Shown one piece after another: positions 7,245 to 14,876 of a stretch of DNA of 30,871 bases. The number at the start of each line of letters is the position of its first letter. Positions within the stretch are counted from its first letter, which is position 1. The stretch is from JBAPRR01 sp049281195 (lineage in GTDB: Bacteria > Actinomycetota > Acidimicrobiia > Acidimicrobiales > CAVXTF01). The stretch covers positions 1-30,871 of the forward strand of contig JBAPRR010000378.1 of NCBI GenBank assembly GCA_049281195.1. Reading direction: 5' to 3'. The notes below the pieces were generated by a model that saw only the letters and a list, made by a program, of their open reading frames with translations, made no database searches and was not told the DNA's origin. A program made the translations under genes and the position numbers.

Positions 7245-10200
7245 TCAGGTGAACTTCAGCGTCGCCGTCGTGGTCGTGTAAGTGACGCTCCATCCCGCCG
7301 GGCCTACGCTTGCGAACGTTCCCGAGATCGATCCGGTGCCGCTGGTGGTCACGATGTTGGCCGCGAAGCCAGACGCCGGCGTAAAGCCGGCCGCCGGGAC
7401 GGCTACCACGGTGCCGGCCAGAACGGCGGTGTCTCCAGAGCTGAGCGCAAGCGAGTCTGCGGCGTTCCCGCTGTTCACGTTCACGTCGAACACTGCGGTG
7501 CTCGAGTCGGTCAGGTTCCCGTCGATCGCCAGGTTCGCCTCCCCAGAGGGTCCGATCGTTCCGTTGTTCTCGATGTTGGCGGCGATGGAGGTGAGCCCTC
7601 TCCCGCCGGCGGTGTTGATGTCACCGGTCGTGGCGTTCGTCAGCGTCGCAGTGTCTGCGAACTGAGCCGTGTTGGAGCAGCCCGTGCTCTGGAGGTTGAT
7701 CGTCCCCGAGTTCGTGACTGCAGCCGCTGCGGTAAGGACAGCGTTGGTGCCACAGACACCCACGACGTTCACCGTCTGTCCGGCTCCGACGTTGCCGACG
7801 AACGTTGAAGCTCCCTCCACGTCGACGGTGCTCGTCTTCCCGCCGGCCAGGTCCAGCTTGGCGCCGTCCACGAGTACCGGCGTTCCGGTGATCGTCGCTT
7901 TGGTGCCGGACTCCTCGAAGGTGCTGAGGCCGTTTACCTGGAGCTGACCCGAACCGGTGATCGCCCCCTTGCCCTCGTTGAGGAAGACGGCCTTCTTCAC
8001 GCTCGTCATGACCAGATCGACGCTGGAAGCGATCGTCAGAGATCCTTCGTTGGTGAAGACGCCTTTCTTGATCGGCACGTAATCGGTGCCCGAGTTGATC
8101 AGGACGGTCCCCTTCTTGAGGACGGTGACATTGCCCTCGATGTAGCGGAGGTTCCCGCTCCCGGACTCCGAGTCGAGCGTCCCGGTCTTGCCGATGGTGA
8201 GGACGTCAGGCTTGGGTGCGTTGATGGTGGCTGTGTTCGAGCAGCCGGTCACGTTCAAGTCGATAGTGCCGTTGCTCGTCACATTCGCGCCCAGGTTCTC
8301 CTGAGCGTTGTTTCCGCACACCCCGGTGACCTGGAGCGTCTGACCCGCAGCCATGGTTCCCGTCAAGGTCCCTGTGCCCTCGGACTCGACGGTGGAAGCG
8401 CCGGATCCCGTGTATGTGAGGGCGACGGCGGTCGAGGTTCCCGCGAGCAGCACCGGCTCACCCGAGGTGGTTCCGTTGCCCTGCTTGTAGGTGTTGCCCG
8501 CATCGATAACCAGTTGTCCGGTTCCGCTGGCTGTGCTTGTTATGGAACCGCCGTTGTTCTCGAACGTCGCCTTAGGCGTGCCGGAGCTGGCCGTCAAGGA
8601 GACCCCGTTTGCGATCCCGATCGCTCCGGTGTTGATCCAGGTTCCTTCGGCGTAGCCGGTGTTCTGTCCGATGCTCACGGTCCCCGAGGTGTCCACGTTG
8701 CCCGTTATCTCGCTGGGGTTGCCACTGACCTGGATGGTCCCGAGGGTCCCCGTACTGGTGAGCGCGTCACCGGTCGCCACTGCGAGCGTTGCGGAGTTGC
8801 TGCAGCCGGTGCTCTCGAGATCGATGGTCCCGGCGCTGGTGAGGCTGGCGTCCTCGGTCTCTACGGCGTTGGTACCGCAGACACCCGTGATCTGAAGTGT
8901 CTGGCCGCTCGCCATCGCGCCATCGAACGTTCCTGATCCCTCGGTCCAGACCGTCGAGTTCCCGGTTCCCGTGTAGTGGAGTGCAACCGAACCGCTAAGG
9001 AGGACCGGTTCGCCTGACGTGGTTCCGTTCCCCTGGTTGTAGGTGTTCCCGCTGTCGACGACCAATTGGCCCGTCTTGTTCGTGCCGCTGGAGACGATCG
9101 ATCCTCCGGTCCCGTTGGTGAATGTGGCCACCGGAGTCGCCGTGACGACGGTGAAGGTGTCGCCATCGGCGATGTTCACGGCACCCTCGTTGTTCCATGT
9201 CCCTTCCGAGTACTGAGTGCCCTCGCTGATGTTGGTGGTGCCTTCGCTGGTCACGTTTCCGGTGATGAACATGGTGTTCCCGGCGTTCGTCGTCGTCGTG
9301 AACGTCCCGCTCGATCCGACCGTCAGAGTGTCACCACTCGTCACTTCGAGTGTCGCGGTGTTCGAGCATCCCGTGCTCTGCATGTCGATGGCCCCGTTGC
9401 TGGTCAAGCTGGCGTCCACCGTTTCGACTGCGTTGTCACCGCACACTGCGGTTACCTGCAGATCCTGTCCGGTCGACATGTTCCCGTCTACCGTGCCGGT
9501 GCCTTCGGTCCACACCGACGACGCACCGTTACCTGTGTAGTGGAGCGAGACTCCCGCGCTTGGACCGGTAAGGAGGACCGGGTTTCCTGACGTCGTTCCG
9601 TTGCCCTGGTTGTAGGTGTTGCCACCGTCGACCACCAGTTGCCCGGTCCCGGTGCTGGTAACCGATCCACTGGTGTCATCGGTGAACGTGGAGGGTGACG
9701 TGGTAACCGTCAGGGTGTCTCCGGTTGCGATGCTCATCGCACCCGCGTTGTCCCACGTTCCTCCGCTGTACTGGGTGGTCTCCCCGATGCTCGTGGTTCC
9801 GTCGGTAGTGATATTGCCCGTTATGAACATGGTGTTGCCTGAGTTCGTGGTAGTCGTCAGCTCACCGCCTGAGCTTTCGGTCAGGGCACCAACACTCAGT
9901 GTTGCGGTATTCGAGCAACCGGTGCTTTCCATCTGCACCTGACCGGTGCTCTCGATCGCGTCGGGGGTTGTCGCCGCGTCTGTTGTGGTGAAGACCGCGT
10001 TGGTCCCGCATTCGCCTTGCACCTGCAGGGTTTCACGGTTGGTCGCTACTCCGGATCCGATCACGATTCCCGCAACCGATATCGCTCCATTGGCATCGAC
10101 GGTGTATGTCCCGGCGTTGGTCAGGCAGGCGACCTGGCTTGCGGTCGGATCGCTACCCGTGCTCCAGTCGGCTGGAGTGTTCCAGTTGTAACTGCCTGAC

Positions 10201-10361
10201 GCAGTCACGTTCCAGGTGTCGTTGCAGTTCGACGGTCCGAGAGCGACCGCCTGAGAAGCCGGAAGAGCGGCCGCAGCAGCGATCGTGAGTCCACCGCCTA
10301 TCAATAGAGCTGAGATGACGGCTCGAATCCCACGAACCGCCGACCAACGAATGCCCGTCAT
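7245..10361 (-). CDS. large exported beta-solenoid-like repeat protein with periodic cysteine pairs
   Basis: 1038 residues. A Sec signal peptide (basic WSAVRGIRAV, hydrophobic ISALLIGGGLTIAAAAAL, likely cleavage near ASQA-VA at 38) precedes a Gly/Thr/Ser/Asn-rich body of short beta-strand repeats, as in adhesin and autotransporter passengers. Blocks such as GTWNNEGAVNIADGD, GQLVVDGGNTYNQGNGTTSG and VCGTNAV...STGCSN recur every 183-188 residues. The five CG-x-NA...TGCSN modules, plus two N-terminal Cys, account for all 12 cysteines; in four modules the two Cys are exactly 25 residues apart. The end (GWSVTYTTTTATLKFT) resembles the closing strand of such passengers. No LPXTG motif, transmembrane anchor or barrel is visible, so attachment is unknown. 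I infer a surface or matrix protein. The gene is monocistronic, with a strong terminator. Confidence 0.85.
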   Translation of the reverse strand: MTGIRWSAVRGIRAVISALLIGGGLTIAAAAALPASQAVALGPSNCNDTWNVTASGSYNWNTPADWSTGSDPTASQVACLTNAGTYTVDANGAISVAGIVIGSGVATNRETLQVQGECGTNAVFTTTDAATTPDAIESTGQVQMESTGCSNTATLSVGALTESSGGELTTTTNSGNTMFITGNITTDGTTSIGETTQYSGGTWDNAGAMSIATGDTLTVTTSPSTFTDDTSGSVTSTGTGQLVVDGGNTYNQGNGTTSGNPVLLTGPSAGVSLHYTGNGASSVWTEGTGTVDGNMSTGQDLQVTAVCGDNAVETVDASLTSNGAIDMQSTGCSNTATLEVTSGDTLTVGSSGTFTTTTNAGNTMFITGNVTSEGTTNISEGTQYSEGTWNNEGAVNIADGDTFTVVTATPVATFTNGTGGSIVSSGTNKTGQLVVDSGNTYNQGNGTTSGEPVLLSGSVALHYTGTGNSTVWTEGSGTFDGAMASGQTLQITGVCGTNAVETEDASLTSAGTIDLESTGCSNSATLAVATGDALTSTGTLGTIQVSGNPSEITGNVDTSGTVSIGQNTGYAEGTWINTGAIGIANGVSLTASSGTPKATFENNGGSITSTASGTGQLVIDAGNTYKQGNGTTSGEPVLLAGTSTAVALTYTGSGASTVESEGTGTLTGTMAAGQTLQVTGVCGNNAQENLGANVTSNGTIDLNVTGCSNTATINAPKPDVLTIGKTGTLDSESGSGNLRYIEGNVTVLKKGTVLINSGTDYVPIKKGVFTNEGSLTIASSVDLVMTSVKKAVFLNEGKGAITGSGQLQVNGLSTFEESGTKATITGTPVLVDGAKLDLAGGKTSTVDVEGASTFVGNVGAGQTVNVVGVCGTNAVLTAAAAVTNSGTINLQSTGCSNTAQFADTATLTNATTGDINTAGGRGLTSIAANIENNGTIGPSGEANLAIDGNLTDSSTAVFDVNVNSGNAADSLALSSGDTAVLAGTVVAVPAAGFTPASGFAANIVTTSGTGSISGTFASVGPAGWSVTYTTTTATLKFT
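7677..9917 (-). repeat. internal ~560-base coding repeats (four periods between five Cys modules)
   Basis: The second Cys codon of each module starts at 7677, 8241, 8802, 9366 and 9915, giving spacings of 564, 561, 564 and 549 bases, all multiples of three. DNA-level identity is still visible, for example GTTCCGTTGCCCTGGTTGTA-like stretches at 9595, 9022 and 8470. The module nearest the C-terminus (7.8-8.2 kb) has diverged most. Confidence 0.85.
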
Positions 10362-10394
10362 TTCCCCTGCAACCCCTTTCGCAACGCAAAACGC

Positions 10395-10418
10395 GCGGAC
10401 CTTTATTTCGAGGTCCGC
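10395..10418 (-). promoter_or_regulatory. 8-bp hairpin in the leader of the repeat-protein gene
   Basis: GCGGACCT pairs perfectly with AGGTCCGC around an 8-base AT-rich loop, 34-57 bases upstream of the ATG. No U-run follows, so it is not a terminator; it may stabilise or control the mRNA leader. Confidence 0.4.
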
Positions 10419-10493
10419 CGCTGCCCGCTCATTTCCGCGCCTGAATTTGAGACTCCGGCCCGTCAGCTCTCATTCTTAGTGGCTGGACCTGGG

Positions 10494-10515
10494 ATGGGGT
10501 ATCCCCATATGTGGG
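10494..10515. promoter_or_regulatory. overlapping palindromes, possible regulator site
   Basis: ATGGGG (10494-10499) and CCCCAT (10503-10508) form one inverted repeat. The CCCA of its right arm pairs again with TGGG (10512-10515). On the minus strand this gives two TACCC half-sites in direct orientation, 16 bases apart. It lies about 135 bases before the repeat-protein start. Binding protein unknown. Confidence 0.4.
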
Positions 10516-10527
10516 TATTTCGCTGCC

Positions 10528-10549
10528 GTTGCGCATTTTGATACGCAAC
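10528..10549. promoter_or_regulatory. 22-base interrupted palindrome, possible operator
   Basis: GTTGCGCAT and ATACGCAAC pair at 8 of 9 positions around a 4-base TTTG centre. The size and symmetry suit a dimeric helix-turn-helix regulator. It sits in the divergent spacer, so either neighbour could be the target. Confidence 0.4.
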
Positions 10550-10716
10550 TCTGCGTACCGCACATGCAGGTGCCAAAGGCTCTCAGCAAGAAATGGTCCG
10601 GGACATTCTCTCGGAAAGAGAAGTGTCTGAGAAAATCATGAGTTACGAGTGATTTTGACCCGGGGCGGAAAACCAGCGCATGTGAGGTACGGAGTGGAAC
10701 CCATCATCCAGCGCCG

Positions 10717-12042
10717 GTGTCAGACCGGACAGAATCGACGGTCGTGACTGTCACGTGCACCCCCGGCGAGGCTGCCGCAATGATTCGGCCCGTCGACACC
10801 ATCGGATTCGGCCTCGGACCGGGCAACCCCGACGCTTTCCTGACGGCGCTGGGAGAACGAGATGACTGGCAGGACCTGGTGCTCGGAGGAGCGCTCCTGC
10901 TCGGCTACTACACGGTTTTGACGAAACCCGGTGTGTCGTACCGGTGCGGTTTCTTCGGTCCCGCTGAACGGATCCTTCTGGCCGAAGGCCACAGGATCGA
11001 GCTCGTTCCGGGCGGCTTCCGCCAGTTCGCCCCCATCCTCTCCCGCTTCAACCCGAGGGTCATGACCGCCCAGGGCGCTCCTCCCGACGCCGGAGGAAAC
11101 GTGAATCTGTCACTGCATCTGGGGGCGACACGTGATGAGCTGTTGAACGCGGGCCGGGATCCCGACAGGTTGCTCGTCGTCGAGGTGAACCCGAAGCTGC
11201 CGCGGACGAGCACTCTCGCGCCGTTCGACAACACGCTGCCCGCGGAGTTGATCGACGTCATCGTCGAGTCGGACTCCGAGCCTTATGCCCTCGAGGATGA
11301 GGAGCCGACCGATACGGACCTGAAGATCGCGGACAATGCTCTTCAGTTCGTCAGAGAGGGGAGCACCCTTCAGACCGGGATCGGAGCGGTCCCCAACATC
11401 ATCGCCAACCGGCTCGCCAACGGCGGCGGAGGCGGCTATGGCGTCCATTCAGAGATGTTCACAACAGGGCTCATGCACCTGCACCAGGCCGGAAAGGTGA
11501 CGAACACCGGAAAGGGGATCTTCGGCGGGGTGTCTGTGACGACCTTCGCGCTCGGCACCAGCGAGCTCTACCGATGGCTCGACGGTAACGCCGAGGTGGC
11601 GTTTCTCCCTGTCGACGTGGTGAACGACCCGACGATCATCGGGCACAACCATGGCCTGGTCTCCATAAACGGAGCTCTGTGCATCGACCTGTACGGTCAG
11701 GTCGTCGCCGACAACATCGACGGCAAGCAGATCTCGGGTGTCGGCGGGCACGAGGACTTCGTTGCCGGCGCAGAGCTTCACACTGACTCGTATTCGCTGA
11801 TCTGTATGCGCTCGACGGCCACCGTCGATGGCACGATCAGGTCGCGGATCCTCCCCCTCCTACCCGTGGGTTCCGTCGTGTCGACGCCCCGGCATCACAC
11901 CGGCGTGATCGTCACCGAGTTCGGAGCCGCTCAGCTCGCCGGCCTGACGGTTCGTGAACGCGCCAATGCCCTCGCGGAGATCGCTCATCCGGACTTCCGC
12001 GACGAGCTTCACCAAACAGCTGTTGATCTGGGCCGGCGCTGA
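10717..12042 (+). CDS. acetyl-CoA hydrolase/transferase family CoA-transferase
   Basis: 441 residues with both halves of the family fold. The N-terminal AcetylCoA_hydro-like part includes GLGPGNPDAFLTALG and GFRQFAPILSR. The C-terminal part carries GIGAVP at 221-226 and the catalytic glutamate in YGVHSEMFTTGLM (Glu246), followed by NTGKGIFGGVSVTTFALGT and the QISGVGGHEDFVAGA loop. Family members swap CoA between acetate, succinate, 4-hydroxybutyrate, butyrate or propionate through a glutamyl-CoA intermediate. Length and motifs resemble 4-hydroxybutyrate/acetate CoA-transferases, but the acid is not readable from sequence. Start: GTG at 10717 is assumed; a second in-frame GTG at 10744 is possible, and neither has a clear ribosome site. 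It converges with the 6-phosphogluconate dehydrogenase gene. Confidence 0.88.
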   Translation: MSDRTESTVVTVTCTPGEAAAMIRPVDTIGFGLGPGNPDAFLTALGERDDWQDLVLGGALLLGYYTVLTKPGVSYRCGFFGPAERILLAEGHRIELVPGGFRQFAPILSRFNPRVMTAQGAPPDAGGNVNLSLHLGATRDELLNAGRDPDRLLVVEVNPKLPRTSTLAPFDNTLPAELIDVIVESDSEPYALEDEEPTDTDLKIADNALQFVREGSTLQTGIGAVPNIIANRLANGGGGGYGVHSEMFTTGLMHLHQAGKVTNTGKGIFGGVSVTTFALGTSELYRWLDGNAEVAFLPVDVVNDPTIIGHNHGLVSINGALCIDLYGQVVADNIDGKQISGVGGHEDFVAGAELHTDSYSLICMRSTATVDGTIRSRILPLLPVGSVVSTPRHHTGVIVTEFGAAQLAGLTVRERANALAEIAHPDFRDELHQTAVDLGRR

Positions 12043-12094
12043 ACACGTACTGAACGCACTTCGGGTCGTAATGCGACTCCGGGGTGCCCGCCAG

Positions 12095-13126
12095 TCACTT
12101 CCTCTCTGCGTGGCCTCCGAATTCAGATCGCATGGCAGAGAGGATCTTGTCGGTGAAATCGCCGTTGCCCCGTGACTCGAACCGTTCGTACAGGGCTGCG
12201 GTTATGACAGAGGCGGGAACGCCGGTGTCGATGGCGGCTTCGACCGTCCAGCGGCCCTCGCCCGAGTCGGACACGTGGCCCTCGAAGTCGTCCAACTGAG
12301 GCGAACGGGCGAACGCATCGGCTGTCAGATCGATCAACCACGACCCGATCACCGATCCGCGGCGCCACAGTTCTGCGACCTCGGCGACATCGATGTCGTA
12401 TTGGTATGCCTCGGGATCGCGAAGAGGAGTCGTCTCGGCATCCACCTCCGCTGCCGCGGTGGATCCTGCGTTGGCGTGCTCGAGGATGCTCAATCCCTCT
12501 GCGATCGCCGCCATCATTCCGTACTCGATGCCGTTGTGGATCATCTTGACGAAGTGGCCTGCACCGTTCGGACCACATCTGAGATATCCGTCTGGAGCGG
12601 TTCCGCCCTTGATTGTCCTGCTCGGGGTGGGCTCCGCCGTACCGATGCCCGGCGCGATGGTCTTGAAGATGGGGTCGAGACGGGTGATCGGCTCCTCCTC
12701 GCCCCCGATCATCAGGCAGTAGCCCCTGTCGAGGCCCCACACCCCGCCGCTCGTGCCACAGTCGATGTAGTGGAGGCTCGATTTTGCGAGCTCCTTGGCC
12801 CTCGCAATGTCGTCGCGGTAGTAGGAATTGCCGCCGTCGATGACCATGTCCCCCGGCTCCAGAAGCGGAACGAGCTCGTCGAGCGTGGACTGGACGATGC
12901 CTGCGGGAACCATGATCCAAAGAGCCCTCGGCTTTTCGAGCTTCGAGACGAAATCGGAGAGCGACGTGGAGCCCGTCGCCCCAACATCAGCGAGCGCTTT
13001 CACCGCGTCCGCACTCACGTCGTAGACGACGCAGCGGTGACCGTCGCGCATCAGGCGGCGCACGAGGTTCGCGCCCATCCGTCCCAGTCCGATCATCCCA
13101 AGCTGCATTGGCCTGTCGGTCGCCAT
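12095..13126 (-). CDS. gnd: 6-phosphogluconate dehydrogenase, decarboxylating (short form)
   Basis: 343 residues, the length of the short 6PGDH class rather than the 470-residue enzyme. It oxidises and decarboxylates 6-phosphogluconate to ribulose-5-phosphate with release of CO2 and reduced cofactor. The Rossmann motif GLGRMG is at 13-18. The second strand ends in Asp36 (CVVYD), the acidic residue that normally favours NAD over NADP. Substrate/catalytic blocks are DGGNSYYRDD (97-106), GTSGGVWGL (124-132) and the GPNGAGHFVKMIHNGIEYG signature at 185-203, with Lys194 and Asn198. The ATG at 13126 has GAAGGAG about 11 bases upstream; Met7 is an alternative start. It lies 77 bases beyond the iron permease gene on the same strand and might share its transcript. 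Confidence 0.93.
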   Translation of the reverse strand: MATDRPMQLGMIGLGRMGANLVRRLMRDGHRCVVYDVSADAVKALADVGATGSTSLSDFVSKLEKPRALWIMVPAGIVQSTLDELVPLLEPGDMVIDGGNSYYRDDIARAKELAKSSLHYIDCGTSGGVWGLDRGYCLMIGGEEEPITRLDPIFKTIAPGIGTAEPTPSRTIKGGTAPDGYLRCGPNGAGHFVKMIHNGIEYGMMAAIAEGLSILEHANAGSTAAAEVDAETTPLRDPEAYQYDIDVAEVAELWRRGSVIGSWLIDLTADAFARSPQLDDFEGHVSDSGEGRWTVEAAIDTGVPASVITAALYERFESRGNGDFTDKILSAMRSEFGGHAERK

Positions 13127-13203
13127 CGTCAGTCAGACTCCTTCGTCGTCGGGCTCCAAGTGCACCGTACAGGCGTCGGCGCCACTGGCAGGCCCCAGCA
13201 GGA

Positions 13204-14829
13204 TCAGGCCTGAGCCGTGCCTCCGGCCGGGCGCCTGTCGAAGTACCGGGCGAGGACGTAGCTCGGTCCCGCCGCGATCAGGATCATGACCAGAGCAAAT
13301 GGCGCCGCCTGGCCGTACGAAAGATTGCCCTGGTAATTCCAGAATTGAGTGGCCAGGGTCTGCACGCCGGTCGGAACGAGGATCAGGGTCGCGGTGAGCT
13401 CGGTGACACAGGCCAGGAACACGAGGCAGAACGCCGCGGCGATGCCCGGTCCCACCAATGGCAGGGTCACCCTGAGGAACACCTTCCAGTTCTTGACCCC
13501 GAGCGACTTTGCCACCTCTTCCAGACTCACCGGCGCGTACGTGACAGAGGCCCTCACCCCGACGAGCGCCAGCGGGAAGAAGAGGATGGCGTAGGCGACC
13601 ACCAGCATCGCCGCGCTCTGGTACTCGAACGCATCGGCGTAGCGCACCGAGAAGTAGCTGAGCGTGAACGCGATGATCACGCCCGGCATCGCGAGCACCA
13701 GGTAAGAGCACCGTTCCAACAGGCGCGACAGCCGGCTGGAATGCCGCACGGAGAGTAGAGCGAGAGGAAGCGCCAGCAACGTGGCGAGCAGGGCCGCGAC
13801 GCCGCTGTAGGCGGCGGTGTGCCAGGCCGCCGAGAACAGAGAAACGCTCGAAGCTCCCGTTATCGAGGCGCTACCCCCTTCGAAGATCCAGTAGATGCTC
13901 GCTCCGACAGGGACGCCGAGCGCCAGGATCACGAGGACCGTGAACCCGAGGAGCACCGGGATCTTCGCTTTACCGAGCTGGTGTCTCCGTGTCTCGCGTT
14001 GGGCGAATTGCCCGGTGCGCACGACACGTCCCTTGCCGCGAAGCACCACCTCCGCCCCGAGAATGATCAGGCTCAAAACGATCAGGACGAGTGAAAGGGC
14101 ACAAGCGATGGGCACTTGAAAGACGCGGAACTCGTCGAATATCTCGGTCGTGAAGGTCCGGTACGTGAGGATCTCGAACGCTCCGTACTCTGCGAGGATC
14201 ACGAGGGAGACGAGCACGCACCCGCCGAGGATCGCCCCCCTGGCCTGTCCGAGCGTGACCTTGAAGAAGGTCTTGACCCTTCCGTGGCCCAAACTCCGCG
14301 ACACCTCTTCGAGCGACGGGTCTGCGCTACGCAAGCTTGCCGCCACAGGCAGGTACACGAGTGGATAGACGGCGAGCGTCATCACCAGAACCGCTCCCCT
14401 GAATCCCTGCACCCAGGTCGAAAGTGACGCCCAGCCGAAGCCCACCACAAAGTCGGGGATGGCGAAAGGGACCACCACAACCACGGCCCAGATGCGGCGC
14501 CCGGGGAGATCGGTCCGTTCCACGCAGAACGCGGAGAGCGTTCCGATGATCGCGCACAGGATCGTGACTACGAAGGTAAGCCTGACCGTGTTCCACAACA
14601 GCTGGGCTGTGAGGGGCCTCCAGATGAGGTGCCACACACTCGAGATCCCCGCGCCGTCAGCCTCGATGAGCAAGAAGACCAGGGGCACTATCAGCACCAC
14701 GGCAACTACGACGCTCGCGGCCAACAGCACGCGCGACGACCGCAGGCGACGCGCCCGCACTACGCCCACCACCGGCGGACCGGGCGCTTGCGATCCCGGC
14801 GTCTCAGAAGGCGCAAGCGTCGTTGTCAC
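13204..14829 (-). CDS. iron(III)-type ABC transporter permease (two fused permease domains)
   Basis: 541 residues with about 12 transmembrane helices and two BPD_transp_1 units in one chain, as in FbpB/ThiP/AfuB permeases. Each unit has an EAA loop for docking the ATPase: LEEVSRSLGHGRVKTFFK (173-190) and LEEVAKSLGVKNWKVFLR (436-453). It should form the membrane channel for the ferric-iron-binding protein encoded 47 bases upstream. The arrangement 'lipoprotein, binding protein, permease' is an operon under the iron-box promoter at 16.35 kb. No ATPase gene follows; the next gene is 6-phosphogluconate dehydrogenase. A shared ATPase encoded elsewhere is the likely explanation. Confidence 0.93.
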   Translation of the reverse strand: MTTTLAPSETPGSQAPGPPVVGVVRARRLRSSRVLLAASVVVAVVLIVPLVFLLIEADGAGISSVWHLIWRPLTAQLLWNTVRLTFVVTILCAIIGTLSAFCVERTDLPGRRIWAVVVVVPFAIPDFVVGFGWASLSTWVQGFRGAVLVMTLAVYPLVYLPVAASLRSADPSLEEVSRSLGHGRVKTFFKVTLGQARGAILGGCVLVSLVILAEYGAFEILTYRTFTTEIFDEFRVFQVPIACALSLVLIVLSLIILGAEVVLRGKGRVVRTGQFAQRETRRHQLGKAKIPVLLGFTVLVILALGVPVGASIYWIFEGGSASITGASSVSLFSAAWHTAAYSGVAALLATLLALPLALLSVRHSSRLSRLLERCSYLVLAMPGVIIAFTLSYFSVRYADAFEYQSAAMLVVAYAILFFPLALVGVRASVTYAPVSLEEVAKSLGVKNWKVFLRVTLPLVGPGIAAAFCLVFLACVTELTATLILVPTGVQTLATQFWNYQGNLSYGQAAPFALVMILIAAGPSYVLARYFDRRPAGGTAQA

Positions 14830-14876
14830 CGGCTCATTCTCGTGTCAGCTGACTGTGCTGGGCCACCCGGACCCTG

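Larger units (their letters stand above)
10362..10716. promoter_or_regulatory. 355-base divergent region with several palindromes
   Basis: This divergent spacer serves the repeat protein (left) and the CoA-transferase (right). From the left it holds an 8-bp hairpin (10395-10418) in the repeat-protein leader. Overlapping palindromes follow at 10494-10515 (ATGGGG...CCCCAT and CCCA...TGGG), then an interrupted palindrome at 10528-10549 (GTTGCGCAT...ATACGCAAC). Two hairpins lie in the CoA-transferase leader: 10603-10626, and 10632-10656 with a perfect AAAATCA/TGATTTT stem. No gene is seen here. Confidence 0.5.

Noticed and set aside
7677..9917. Regular repeats that might suggest a CRISPR-like or satellite array
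   Set aside because: Periods are about 560 bases, multiples of three, and encode a conserved protein module; there are no spacers or short direct repeats.
1963..10418. A shared GCGG-ACCTCGAA stretch in the leaders of the DUF4190-like and repeat-protein genes
   Set aside because: A 12-base similarity with one gap is expected by chance several times in 30 kb of high-GC DNA, and the surrounding structures differ.
12275..13213. A 312-codon open frame antisense to 6-phosphogluconate dehydrogenase
   Set aside because: It mirrors a well-conserved gene, and its product shows no domain or membrane features of its own.
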